Assembly: GCF_024529975.1 (NCBI RefSeq)
Contig: NZ_AP024897.1
Coordinates: forward strand, 310,001-374,000
DNA length: 64,000 bases
Direction of reading: 5' to 3'
Source: Vibrio quintilis
GTDB taxonomy: Bacteria; Pseudomonadota; Gammaproteobacteria; Enterobacterales; Vibrionaceae
Of the stretch, positions 8,609 through 16,044 are shown in pieces (the stretch's first letter is position 1; every line of letters starts with the position of its first letter). The notes below the pieces were generated by a model. The model ran no database searches. It saw only the letters and a list, made by a program, of their open reading frames with translations, and was not told the DNA's origin. Position numbers and translations under genes: made by a program.

Positions 8609-8634
8609 CATCCCGCCTCGTTAAAAGCGGGATT
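8609..8634. terminator. Terminator between the rep operon and the immunity gene
   Basis: ATCCCGC (8610-8616) and GCGGGAT (8627-8633) form a 7-bp GC-rich stem between the converging replication and immunity genes. T runs are poor on both sides, so efficiency is uncertain. Confidence 0.5.
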
Positions 8635-8644
8635 GCTGTACCAG

Positions 8645-8944
8645 TTATAACAAACCTAAATTCGCACCTGTGACTCCAATAAAATATAAGCCAGCAGGAA
8701 GACCGCCTAATATGAGATGTGTAACAAGCCACCACCAATATTTTTTCCGGTAGGTAAAAATACAGCCAATAATGGTTACAAGTGCATTTACAAGCAAAAG
8801 TAACAGTATGAATAACAACCCTAACTCGCCGTTACTATCAGCAAACAGGAAAGGAATCACAGGAATACCTGCGAACCATAGCCATGTAAGACTTAGCCAT
8901 GATACTGAGATTATTAGTAATATAATTTGAATGTTCTTTTTCAC
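8645..8944 (-). CDS. Small membrane protein, likely immunity to the Hcp-fused effector
   Basis: A 99-aa protein with three predicted membrane helices, about residues 6-28, 40-64 and 70-95. The second is very hydrophobic (LLFILLLLLVNALVTIIG). A Lys/Tyr-rich loop lies between helices two and three. The gene begins 13 bp after the Hcp-fusion stop codon on the same strand, the classic effector-then-immunity order. An inner-membrane immunity protein would fit an effector acting in the periplasm or on the membrane. The family is not recognised; immunity function is inferred from position and topology. Confidence 0.7.
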   Translation of the reverse strand: MKKNIQIILLIISVSWLSLTWLWFAGIPVIPFLFADSNGELGLLFILLLLLVNALVTIIGCIFTYRKKYWWWLVTHLILGGLPAGLYFIGVTGANLGLL

Positions 8945-8957
8945 ATCCCACCTATGG

Positions 8958-10448
8958 TTAAATTGTAAATTGAATAGTTGTTATAAATGGTTGATAGTCA
9001 TAAGGTTTGTAGTGTTGCAATAGATACCAGGATCTAAAACCTTCAAGCATTTCAAATTTTTTCGGAACACTGTGAATAAGGTTACTATCTTCATCAACCA
9101 AGTCAGGATGGTTAATATCTTCGGTATCCAGACCAAAATGATCCTGAATCTTATACTGGAGTTCTCCTCTTATTTCTTTCCCTTTGTATTCCAGCTTTGT
9201 TGCATAAACCTGCATTGACCAAATTCCATGAACTGTTAATACAGTACCATTTAATAAGTCTTTCGGATTCTTGTCATTAAAATGAGGTAGACTTACTCCT
9301 TTGCTTGATTGCATATACTGACTTGAAATCTGAACAATATCACTGTCCAATGTGCCGTTTTTTACATGCTCACCAAGACAGTTCATTAATGCCTGATGGA
9401 AATCTGTTGTCGTTTCATGGTTTTTAAGTGCATTATCGAGCGAGGCATTGGAATATTCTCCACCTTCATTCTGTTCAAATTTGTCGACCATTTCAGAAAA
9501 AATACCAGATGTTTGGCTACCAATGCGCTGATCGATATTCATCCATTGCGGTGAAAACATGTTAGCCAGCGATCTCATTCGTTTAAAATGTTCTGCTGCC
9601 GGTAATGAGAACTGATCTTCACCGTACATTGTGTATCCCTCTCTATGAGAGGTGTACTGAGACTGTTTAAACGGTTTCATGAATCCGTAACCTTCAATGG
9701 TTTCTTTGGATTCATCACCATGAACCATGTCTGGTGCATTGAAGTCATCCATCTGGTTTTGAGTCTCATAAATAAGAATCGGATAACTGCCGGATACAGG
9801 TTTCCAGTCTTCTTCTTCCTTCGCATCAGATTGTTTACGCTGCTGCTCACTTTGTTTTTCTTTTTCGGCCTGTTGTTCGGCGGATTTTTCAGCCTGCATA
9901 TTTTCCTTAATCTGTTTTGCATACCGTTCCGCAGTGGTTAATGGTGGCGTTATTGCTGCAATGCTGTTCGCGTCCTCCCAGCCATCATAAGCCAGCGTAC
10001 CACATGGAAAATGTTCCCACTGGACACCTTTATAGCGGAATCCGATAACTTCGTGCATTTCCTCACCAGAGCTGTGGATCACATGAGGTGTTAGATCACT
10101 CACACTGGAAACAACCGCTTTCTGAAAGGCGACCGAATAGAACTTTTGATAATGGCCTTGCTCGTTTGTCCGGTAAAAGTCGATTGTTCCTTCTAAGTGC
10201 TCTTGTTTTGCAAAAGCGGTTGCTAACAACGGTGATGCTTTATCTTTTGGTTTCGTAATTTGAATCCCATCATGATTGATACCGTGTTGATGTGGCAGTT
10301 TTGACAGTGAATACTGACAAGCCAGCACCGTGATTTGATCGGTATGGGTTTCCTGATAGCGGTTTCCCATCGAATCTTTGGTATTGCAGCCACTGGAAAT
10401 TAAACCCTGTTTTTCTCCTTTGAGTGTCAGGTAGGCCAGATGAGCCAT
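8958..10448 (-). CDS. hcp: Type VI secretion Hcp protein fused to a C-terminal effector domain (DUF3289-like)
   Basis: A 496-aa fusion. Residues 1 to about 160 are a complete Hcp tube domain: it opens with AYLTLKGEKQGLISSGC, and contains DQITVLA near 37 and the fold's FYRTNEQGHYQKFYSV near 91. A charged, Gln/Lys/Glu-rich linker covers about 165-215. Residues about 216-496 form a separate domain; DHFGLDTEDI and FRSWYLLQHY near the end resemble DUF3289, seen in other extended Hcp proteins. Hcp monomers form the expelled T6SS tube, so the tail domain would ride into target cells. No VgrG, PAAR or sheath gene is near, so it must use a T6SS encoded elsewhere. Toxic activity is inferred. Confidence 0.88.
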   Translation of the reverse strand: MAHLAYLTLKGEKQGLISSGCNTKDSMGNRYQETHTDQITVLACQYSLSKLPHQHGINHDGIQITKPKDKASPLLATAFAKQEHLEGTIDFYRTNEQGHYQKFYSVAFQKAVVSSVSDLTPHVIHSSGEEMHEVIGFRYKGVQWEHFPCGTLAYDGWEDANSIAAITPPLTTAERYAKQIKENMQAEKSAEQQAEKEKQSEQQRKQSDAKEEEDWKPVSGSYPILIYETQNQMDDFNAPDMVHGDESKETIEGYGFMKPFKQSQYTSHREGYTMYGEDQFSLPAAEHFKRMRSLANMFSPQWMNIDQRIGSQTSGIFSEMVDKFEQNEGGEYSNASLDNALKNHETTTDFHQALMNCLGEHVKNGTLDSDIVQISSQYMQSSKGVSLPHFNDKNPKDLLNGTVLTVHGIWSMQVYATKLEYKGKEIRGELQYKIQDHFGLDTEDINHPDLVDEDSNLIHSVPKKFEMLEGFRSWYLLQHYKPYDYQPFITTIQFTI

Positions 10449-10642
10449 TGGTAATTACCTCTGTTTATCATTTATACACAATAATTTAGTGCATGATAAT
10501 GCATAAATTAGCTGGGCAAAAACTTGCCCGACGCCAGAGGCATGATTTCCTGAGATTGACACTATCCAACCCTGTGATTATCCTACCAGCTCACTGGCAA
10601 AATCCGGTGACGAGTTTGGAACCTCGCTAATAAAACGTACGA

Positions 10643-10665
10643 TATATCGGCATCATGCCGGTATA
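10643..10665. promoter_or_regulatory. Operator-like palindrome
   Basis: TATATCGGCAT (10643-10653) and ATGCCGGTATA (10655-10665) form an 11-bp inverted repeat with one wobble position around a single central base. The central base leaves no room for an RNA loop, so this fits a dimeric protein operator better than a hairpin. The hexamer TACGAT repeats directly on both sides (10638 and 10664). Confidence 0.5.
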
Positions 10666-10728
10666 CGATCTTTTCACACCTGTTTTTCATGGTTTTGGTT
10701 ATTTATTGAACAAAATCGTTTAGAATTA

Positions 10729-10804
10729 TGGTGGGCTGAGAGAGGCTGACTTCGGTCAGGCCGTGTCCGTACGTGCGGTTGTTCCAACCTCGATCAGTCC
10801 ACCA
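10729..10804 (+). ncRNA. Candidate structured RNA or replication hairpin
   Basis: The ends TGGTGGGCTGA (10729-10739) and TCAGTCCACCA (10794-10804) pair over 11 bp with one G-U. Tandem G-A mismatches (10740-10741 with 10792-10793) can continue into GAGG/CCTC (10742-10745 with 10788-10791). Inside are a CTGAC-TTCG-GTCAG tetraloop hairpin (10746-10759), the near-palindrome CCGTACGTGCGG (10767-10778), and GGTTG/CAACC (10777-10789). The last competes with the CCTC pairing. The fold ends 65 bases before a small gene. It could be a leader element, a small RNA or a rolling-circle origin structure; strand is not certain. Confidence 0.4.
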
Positions 10805-10869
10805 CCTCTCTGTTTGGAACCATTGCGGTGGTGATTATTCTCACTTTAAATCATCGTACGGAGGCACTT

Positions 10870-11070
10870 ATGCCTGCAACAATCGCTTACGACCCAAACC
10901 TTTCACAGAAAGCCCGTGAATATCTGATTCAGCTTGAGGATTATCTGATGCAGATGAACCCATGCAATCATGATGTTCGTGACGTGTTACTTTACCTGAA
11001 TAAGCTGATCACAATTCATGCTTCAATTGGGAGTGTGACCACTTCTGAGAAGGTCAGTATCAAACAATAA
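10870..11070 (+). CDS. Small 66-aa island protein of unknown function
   Basis: The ATG at 10870 has a good GGAGG site (near 10859-10863); a longer in-frame version from 10828 lacks one. The 66-aa product is mostly helical and acidic in the middle (YLIQLEDYLMQMNP), ending with a Lys-rich tail. No family is recognised. It lies downstream of the structured element at 10729-10804 and has its own strong terminator, so it appears to be a single-gene transcription unit. A small regulator or anti-repressor is possible but unsupported. Confidence 0.65.
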   Translation: MPATIAYDPNLSQKAREYLIQLEDYLMQMNPCNHDVRDVLLYLNKLITIHASIGSVTTSEKVSIKQ

Positions 11071-11096
11071 GGTATTGTTAGAAACTAAGTTAAGTC

Positions 11097-11125
11097 AGAG
11101 CCACTTAGTTTCGTGGCTCTTTTTG
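11097..11125 (+). terminator. Terminator of the 66-aa gene
   Basis: AGAGCCAC (11097-11104) and GTGGCTCT (11113-11120) form a perfect 8-bp stem with an 8-base loop, followed by a T run. Confidence 0.85.
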
Positions 11126-11149
11126 TCGACGGACCATATCTGCAATTCC

Positions 11150-11447
11150 GATTTCTAATCATTCACAATCCAAGCCATTCAGATATGGAATCTGATATAT
11201 AATCAAATGGTATCGGAACCCCAAAACCAAGCCATATCAAATACCATTCATATAACCCCCGGTTTCAAATTATTTACAATCCAAGCCGTTCAGATATGGA
11301 ATCCGGATATGTAATCAAACCATATCGGAACCCTCAGACTAAACCATATCAAATGCTATCCGGATACCTCCGGATTTCTAATCATTCACAATCCAAGCGG
11401 TTCAGATTCGGCATCCGGATATGCAATCAAATAGTATCCGGGAGCCT
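11150..11447. repeat. Three tandem 111-bp repeats near attR
   Basis: Three diverged copies of a unit with period 111-112 bp. Each holds ATTYACAATCC (11161, 11272 and 11384), then CAAGCSRTTCAGAT, then a GATAT-AATCAAA stretch and a TATCSGGA-type ending; the third copy is partial. The 11-mer and its flank recur at 5265, so the island has the same motif family at two places. Suits iterons of a replication origin or binding sites for an island-encoded regulator. No gene lies here, although short frames run through. Confidence 0.8.
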
Positions 11448-11580
11448 GTACAGCAAAAAGATAGAAAAGTGGCGTTGGTGCTGAACTGACCATAAAGCGG
11501 TATTTTGAGTATATTACAGAGCGGGATCAATGAAGTCTTGCTATCTCAACAGGTTATATCGTGTGTTTACGGATTTGCCC
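11448..11580. other. Intergenic stretch between tandem repeats and arm site
   Basis: No gene or clear signal is seen in these bases. A short frame from 11530 crosses the attachment site and is not supported. Confidence 0.4.
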
Positions 11581-11604
11581 GTGTGTATCACGGTGTGTAT
11601 CACA
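11581..11604. repeat. Integrase arm-type repeat, right end
   Basis: Identical over 24 bp and in the same orientation as 500-523: two GTGTGTATCAC units in tandem. It lies 49 bp from attR, and probably binds the integrase N-terminal domain during excision. Confidence 0.65.
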
Positions 11605-11605
11605 A

Positions 11606-11640
11606 CAAAAAAAGCACCAATAAATTTCTTTATTAGTGCT
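11606..11640 (-). terminator. Replacement fis terminator carried by the island
   Basis: A hairpin (11614-11624 with 11629-11639) with a T run on the minus strand, homologous to 297-330 but with several changes. One position pairs only as G-U in the minus-strand RNA and would be A-C on the plus strand, so it is tuned to stop fis transcripts. The island thus supplies both the fis 3' end and its terminator. Confidence 0.75.
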
Positions 11641-11653
11641 TTAAAATCATATA

Positions 11654-11685
11654 TTTATGAAAAATGGCTTAGTTCATGCCGTATT
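11654..11685. repeat. attR, 32-bp direct repeat overlapping fis
   Basis: Identical to 342-373. It overlaps the fis stop codon and last codons, so integration leaves fis intact. Confidence 0.88.
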
Positions 11686-11965
11686 TTTTCAGTTTCTTAC
11701 GCAATGTACCGCGGTTGATGCCCATCATGTTTGCTGCACGCGTTTGGTTACCACGGGTATATTGCATGATAGTGTCCAGTAAAGGCTGCTCTACTTCAGC
11801 AAGAACTAATTCGTATAGTTCTGTTACTTCCTGACCATTTAACTGGGCAAGATAGTTTTTAAGTGATGCTTTAACGGAGTCACGTAAAGGTTTTTGCGTG
11901 ATTTGGTCTTGTGAAGTTACAGTTGTTACAGTTAAAGCTTCTGAAGTTAGATTTTGTTCGAACAT
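11669..11965 (-). CDS. fis: DNA-binding protein Fis
   Basis: A 98-aa nucleoid protein, the standard Fis length, starting MFEQNL at 11965; a longer in-frame start at 11986 runs into dusB and is rejected. The C-terminal helix-turn-helix ([20 protein letters not shown], about 73-92) is fully conserved. Fis bends DNA, activates stable RNA promoters and helps site-specific recombination systems. It lies 20 bp behind dusB on the same strand, the standard dusB-fis operon. Its 3' end is the island attachment site, and its coding sequence is kept complete by attR. Confidence 0.97.
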   Translation of the reverse strand: MFEQNLTSEALTVTTVTSQDQITQKPLRDSVKASLKNYLAQLNGQEVTELYELVLAEVEQPLLDTIMQYTRGNQTRAANMMGINRGTLRKKLKKYGMN

Positions 11966-11985
11966 ATTCGGTCTAGCTCTTCTCA

Positions 11986-12957
11986 TTAATTTGATGATGC
12001 AACGTTATCAAAATAGCCTTCAAGTGCTTCCAGTTGCAGCGGTGCTGCTTCTATGGCATTGAAGGTCCGACGAAAACCGCTGGCCTCGTGTGTTTTCAGG
12101 TACCACCCGACGTGTTTACGTGCGATGCGGGGCCCCAGGTACTCTCCGTAAAACTGATGAAGAGACGCCACGTGACCAAGTAAAATGCTTTTGACTTCCT
12201 CAGGAGGAAGTGGCGGCATTACAGCTCCGGTTTCCAAAAAATGCTGGATTTCCTGAAAAATCCACGGACGACCCTGAGCGGGACGTCCAATCATTAAAGC
12301 GTCTGCACCGGTGTAATCCAGTACATGTTTTGCCTTCTCCGGGGTATCGATATCACCATTCGCAATGACAGGAATCGAGATGGCCTCTTTTACCGCTTTA
12401 ATGCTGTCGTATTCGGCCTCGCCTTTGTACATACAGACTTTCGTTCTGCCATGCAGAGCCAGTGCCTGTATGCCGCAGTCTTCGGCTAATTTTGCTATCT
12501 GGACACAATTTCTGTTGTCTGTGTCCCAACCAGTTCTGGTTTTTAAAGTCACGGGCACCTGGACTGCCTGAACGACCGACGTTAAGATTTTTTCGATCAG
12601 TTTCGGGTAGCGCAGTAATGCCGAACCCGCTAACTTTTTGTTTACTTTCTTAGCCGGACAACCCATGTTGATATCGATGATTTGCGCACCGTTTTCAACA
12701 CTGAATTGCGCAGCTTCTGCCATTAACTGCGGATCTGAACCAGCGATCTGTACTGAACGGAGCCCGGATTCTCCTTCATGAACCATACGCTGTTTCGACT
12801 TCGACGTTTTCCACAGAGCAGGGTTTGATGACATCATTTCACTGATAGCCATCCCTGCGCCATAACGAAGACATAACTCTCTGAAAGGTCTGTCGGTGAC
12901 ACCAGCCATCGGCGCAACAATCAGATTGTTTTTTAGGTGATAGTTTCCAATCTTCAA
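11986..12957 (-). CDS. dusB: tRNA-dihydrouridine synthase B
   Basis: A 323-aa flavoenzyme that reduces uridine to dihydrouridine in the tRNA D loop. The N-terminal TIM-barrel FMN domain opens with [13 protein letters not shown]. Catalytic Cys100 lies in NMGCPAKKV, and TRTGW plus [10 protein letters not shown] are typical of the family. A helical tRNA-binding tail follows. It is the first gene of the dusB-fis operon, so it is expected to follow fis control, high at growth onset. The full length agrees with E. coli DusB (about 321 aa). Confidence 0.96.
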   Translation of the reverse strand: MKIGNYHLKNNLIVAPMAGVTDRPFRELCLRYGAGMAISEMMSSNPALWKTSKSKQRMVHEGESGLRSVQIAGSDPQLMAEAAQFSVENGAQIIDINMGCPAKKVNKKLAGSALLRYPKLIEKILTSVVQAVQVPVTLKTRTGWDTDNRNCVQIAKLAEDCGIQALALHGRTKVCMYKGEAEYDSIKAVKEAISIPVIANGDIDTPEKAKHVLDYTGADALMIGRPAQGRPWIFQEIQHFLETGAVMPPLPPEEVKSILLGHVASLHQFYGEYLGPRIARKHVGWYLKTHEASGFRRTFNAIEAAPLQLEALEGYFDNVASSN

Positions 12958-13102
12958 AACGTCGTTACAGTTATCTTGCAGTAAGGGCGCGCATTTTACG
13001 CATTTTTTCGCGGCGTGAAAAGACTAATATTTGAGCATTTCCAAATTGATTTGTAAAAGTGTTTGTTTTTTCAGCCAATTAAGCGATTTACTACGTAAGA
13101 TA

Positions 13103-13987
13103 TTATTTTTTCCGGCCAGATATTCTGCACCATTCACACTGTTCAGCGATAGGATCCAGGTCAAATGTGTTGCAATAATAACCAGCAACATCTTCAGCCT
13201 GTGTATCCAGCACCCCGGACATCGCCAACAGGCCTTGTGGTTTGACCAGGCTCTGAATCACCGGTGACAGCTCGCGCAGCGGGCCGGCAAGGATATTTGC
13301 TACCACAACATCGGCCTGCAGATTATCCGGCTGGTTCTGTGGCAGAAAGACTTCAAGCAGCTCTTCAACACCATTGCGTTTGGCATTTTCCCGCGATGCC
13401 TGTAGCGCCTGCGGGTCGATATCAATCCCGATGACCTTGCTTGCGCCCAGCTTGATCGCCGCAATCGCCAGAATCCCGGAACCACAACCGAAATCGACGA
13501 CTGTTTTACCCGACAGGTCAAGCCCTTCAAGCCATTCAAGACAAAGAGCTGTCGTTGGGTGAGTGCCGGTCCCAAAGGCCAGGCCCGGGTCGAGCATCAC
13601 ATTGACTGCATCCGGATCCGGGATTTCACGCCAGCTCGGGCAAATCCATAAACGCTGGCCAAACTGCATCGGGTGGAAGTTATCCATCCACTCTCTTTCC
13701 CAGTCTTTATCTTCCAGCTGTTCTATTTTGTAAGCGAACTGCTCATCCAGCATACCGCTGGTTTTAATTTGTGCCAGCACCTGTGCGGTATCCGTTTCTG
13801 CGTCATACAGCGCAAGAATATCAGTATCTCCCCAAAGGCGGGTTTCTCCCGGCAGCGGTTCAAATACCGGTGTATCCTGTGCATCCAGAAAGGTGACAGA
13901 CAAAGCGCCGGTTTCTTCCATCAGCATGTCGCCGATTTGTTCCGCATTTTGGTTGGTTGCATTGAGTTTGATTTGAATCCATGGCAT
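13103..13987 (-). CDS. prmA: Ribosomal protein L11 methyltransferase
   Basis: A 294-aa SAM-dependent methyltransferase that trimethylates ribosomal protein L11. An N-terminal recognition domain (residues about 1-100) precedes the catalytic Rossmann domain. The SAM motif [15 protein letters not shown] lies near 163-177, and the catalytic-loop [11 protein letters not shown] near 228-238. Length equals E. coli PrmA (293 aa). It lies between panF and dusB, as in E. coli, and its substrate gene rplK is also in this window. Confidence 0.96.
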   Translation of the reverse strand: MPWIQIKLNATNQNAEQIGDMLMEETGALSVTFLDAQDTPVFEPLPGETRLWGDTDILALYDAETDTAQVLAQIKTSGMLDEQFAYKIEQLEDKDWEREWMDNFHPMQFGQRLWICPSWREIPDPDAVNVMLDPGLAFGTGTHPTTALCLEWLEGLDLSGKTVVDFGCGSGILAIAAIKLGASKVIGIDIDPQALQASRENAKRNGVEELLEVFLPQNQPDNLQADVVVANILAGPLRELSPVIQSLVKPQGLLAMSGVLDTQAEDVAGYYCNTFDLDPIAEQCEWCRISGRKK

Positions 13988-14175
13988 GACGCATTACTCT
14001 TTTTTAGGTAAATAAGTGTTTAGGTAAATCAGTGTTTGGGTGTAACAGTGCAGTAAAACCTGTTGTTGAGATAAAACGGTTGCTGAGGTGAATCACTCTC
14101 ATGGCTGTGAAGTTTAACAGATCATGGGCTGAACTGTAATCAGCCATCGGTTTTGATGACTGATGACAGCAGTAG

Positions 14176-15639
14176 TTATGAATTGGCATGAACCGGACGT
14201 CTGGCTGCGGGAACCAGCAGACTGCCGGTAATAAACGCGATCAGTCCGATGATGAGTGTCGGCACAATTGCATGGACACCATGCAGGTCAGGTTTGATCA
14301 GGCTGAGCGTGATATAGGTGCTTAAGCCGCAGACCATGGAAGCCAGAGCGCCAAATGCAGAGGCTTTCTTCCAGTATAAGCCTAAAACCAGCGGCCAGAG
14401 AAAAACAGCCTGTAGCCCGCCCAAAGCCAGTAAATTCAGCCAGATAATCATATCCGGCGGGTTGGTCGCCGCAATAAACACCAGCAAACTGAAAATTGCC
14501 GTGATCCACAGTGATAAGCGGTTTAATTTACTCTCTGTTTCCGCTGCTTTCTGCGTGATGATCTGCGGGTTAATATAGTTGATATACAAATCTTTCAGCA
14601 GTGTTGCCGAAGACTGAATCAGCTGTGAGTCGATGGTGGACATAATTGCCGCCATTGGCCCGGCAAGGAAAATACCGGCAAAAAATGGTGGCAATACGGT
14701 CATCATCAGTGTCGGCATAATTTGATCCGGGCTGGAAAGGTCCGGCACGATGGCCCGTCCCAGCGCACCAGCCAAATGCGTGCCGAACATCAGCAGCGCA
14801 ACCATGGCGGTACTGATGACAATGCCCTGATGCAGTGAGCGGCTGTCTTTGTATGCCATACAACGGATCGCGGTGTGAGGCAGCCCGATCATGCCAAAGC
14901 AGACCAGAACCCAGAAGCTCAGCATAAACGGCTGGCTGAGAAAATGATTTGGCCCGTATGGCGTAATAAGTGCCGGGTCTATTTCATGCAGTCTGGTGAC
15001 TAATTCACCCAGACTACCACCCGCATGAATGACACCAGCCAGCAGCGCGACTGTGCCAATCAGCATCATCATACCCTGCACGGTATCCGTCAGAACAACG
15101 GCTCTGAATCCGCCAATCGTGGTATAAACCCCGACGGTAAAGGCGAACAAAAACAGCCCGTGCTGATACGGAAGCCCGGTGACGGTTTGCAACAGACGGG
15201 CACCACCGACAAACTGAACAACCATAGTGCCGAAGAACGCCAGCAACAGGGCGACAGAGGCAAGAATGACAACCGCTTTGTTTTGAAAGCGGGCATAGAG
15301 CATATCATTCAGCGTCACGGCATTATGTCGCCGGGCTTCAATGGCAAACTTTTTGCCGAGAATACCCAGCGTCAGCCACGCTACCGGGAGCTGGATCATC
15401 GCCAGTAAAACCCAGCCCAGACCCATTTTATAGGCTGCGCCCGGTCCGCCGATAAAACTGCTGGCGCTGGCATAGGTTGCGGCTAAGGTCATCGCGAGGA
15501 CGAAACCGCCCATACTGCGTCCGCCGACAAAGTATTCATTCAAAAATGAGCCGGATTTGCGATGGCGTCGGGTCAGGGCCGCCATGACAAACATGGCGAT
15601 TAAATAAATCACTAACGGAATAATCAGCTGGCTATTCAT
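14176..15639 (-). CDS. panF: Sodium/pantothenate symporter
   Basis: The start MNSQLIIPLV at 15639 overlaps the yhdT stop by eight bases, which implies coupled translation; a longer frame to 15672 is less likely. The product is 487 aa with about 12-13 membrane helices of the SSS family. SMGGFVLAMTLAATYASASSF near residue 40 and MGLGWVLLAMIQLP near 70 closely match E. coli PanF. It imports pantothenate with Na+, feeding coenzyme A synthesis (coaA lies further along). It is second in the yhdT-panF pair. Confidence 0.95.
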   Translation of the reverse strand: MNSQLIIPLVIYLIAMFVMAALTRRHRKSGSFLNEYFVGGRSMGGFVLAMTLAATYASASSFIGGPGAAYKMGLGWVLLAMIQLPVAWLTLGILGKKFAIEARRHNAVTLNDMLYARFQNKAVVILASVALLLAFFGTMVVQFVGGARLLQTVTGLPYQHGLFLFAFTVGVYTTIGGFRAVVLTDTVQGMMMLIGTVALLAGVIHAGGSLGELVTRLHEIDPALITPYGPNHFLSQPFMLSFWVLVCFGMIGLPHTAIRCMAYKDSRSLHQGIVISTAMVALLMFGTHLAGALGRAIVPDLSSPDQIMPTLMMTVLPPFFAGIFLAGPMAAIMSTIDSQLIQSSATLLKDLYINYINPQIITQKAAETESKLNRLSLWITAIFSLLVFIAATNPPDMIIWLNLLALGGLQAVFLWPLVLGLYWKKASAFGALASMVCGLSTYITLSLIKPDLHGVHAIVPTLIIGLIAFITGSLLVPAARRPVHANS

Positions 15640-15922
15640 GGGGAGCATCATCCTGAATATCGAGTGGTACATCGCGATAGAAGAATTTCACCATCAGGAA
15701 GCAGAGCAGCGTAAACAGCACCGGCCCGATGATACATGAGAGTAAAAACCAGACGGGAAGGCCAAATATGAGTCTGGGAAGCTGCTGATCGCCGGGTGCG
15801 GGAGCAAAACCATAAGCACTGACATACCACCAGATGAAATAGAGGATAGCCAGCACCAGTGCCCAACGGGCTTCTTTATGTGACTGGTGATAGATCTCTG
15901 TCCGTTTCTGCATTGATGACAT
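15632..15922 (-). CDS. yhdT: YhdT-family membrane protein
   Basis: A small protein (96 aa from 15922, or 93 aa from an ATG at 15913 with better spacing from AAGGAT). Two membrane helices are visible: about residues 20-38 (WALVLAILYFIWWYVSAYGF) and 52-80. The family, DUF997, always accompanies panF and has no proven role; it may assist PanF folding or activity. It overlaps panF by eight bases, so both come from one transcript. The accC terminator separates it from accC. Confidence 0.9.
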   Translation of the reverse strand: MSSMQKRTEIYHQSHKEARWALVLAILYFIWWYVSAYGFAPAPGDQQLPRLIFGLPVWFLLSCIIGPVLFTLLCFLMVKFFYRDVPLDIQDDAPHE

Positions 15923-15938
15923 CCTTTCCTGCTTTGTG

Positions 15939-15978
15939 AATCATACCAATTCAGATAATTGATACGATTGGTATGATT
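15939..15978. repeat. Short palindromic intergenic repeat
   Basis: AATCATACCAA (15939-15949) and TTGGTATGATT (15968-15978) form an 11-bp perfect inverted repeat with an 18-base centre. It lies between accC and yhdT, behind the accC terminator. The form recalls small palindromic repeats dispersed in Vibrio intergenic DNA. A T run on the plus side is incidental, since no plus-strand gene ends here. Confidence 0.5.
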
Positions 15979-15991
15979 TTTTCAGGGTCAT

Positions 15992-16015
15992 AAAAAAGGC
16001 CACCCGATGGTGGCC
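15992..16015 (-). terminator. accC terminator
   Basis: GGCCACC (15998-16004) and GGTGGCC (16009-16015) form a 7-bp stem, followed by six T on the minus strand. It ends the accB-accC transcript before yhdT-panF. Confidence 0.85.
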
Positions 16016-16044
16016 TCATAAAATCAGTGTCGATAACCGGCCTG

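Larger units (their letters stand above)
10449..10869. other. Regulatory intergenic region between divergent hcp fusion and 66-aa gene
   Basis: About 420 bases without a gene. It includes a GGGCAA/TTGCCC hairpin near 10514-10530, an 11-bp-arm palindrome at 10643-10665, and a strong multibranch fold at 10729-10804. The minus side must hold the hcp promoter; TATAAA-like sequence near 10470-10480 is a candidate. Confidence 0.55.
342..11685. mobile_element. Satellite-like integrative island inserted at the 3' end of fis
   Basis: A perfect 32-bp direct repeat (342-373 and 11654-11685) bounds the segment. The right copy holds the final five codons and stop of fis; the left copy is the duplicated attachment site. 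A tyrosine integrase gene starts 182 bp inside the left repeat and reads inward, the usual arrangement for P4-type integrases. Contents: integrase, group II intron, a VOC-like gene, a rep operon with AlpA-type and HUH replication proteins, an Hcp-fusion effector with membrane immunity candidate, and a 66-aa gene. No virion or packaging genes are seen. This suggests a phage-satellite or cryptic integrative element with an antibacterial cargo. The exact crossover within the repeat cannot be fixed. Confidence 0.88.

Noticed and set aside
9645..9941. Plus-strand gene inside the Hcp-fusion gene
   Set aside because: Phe/Leu-rich peptide is the mirror of the Lys/Glu-rich linker of the real gene on the other strand.
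10735..10742. TPP riboswitch core (GGCTGAGA)
   Set aside because: The short motif is there, but other conserved TPP riboswitch segments are missing and the gene behind is not thiamin-related.
11150..11447. CRISPR array
   Set aside because: Three units of about 111 bp with drifting sequence throughout; no short identical repeats and no unique spacers.
11296..11484. Short gene in the tandem repeats
   Set aside because: It runs through the 111-bp repeats, has no ribosome site and its peptide simply mirrors the repeat units.
342..11685. Complete prophage
   Set aside because: No capsid, terminase, tail or lysis gene is visible; only integration, replication, regulation and cargo genes.
11530..11718. 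Short gene across attR
   Set aside because: It crosses the arm site, terminator and fis end on the opposite strand, with no ribosome site; not gene-like.
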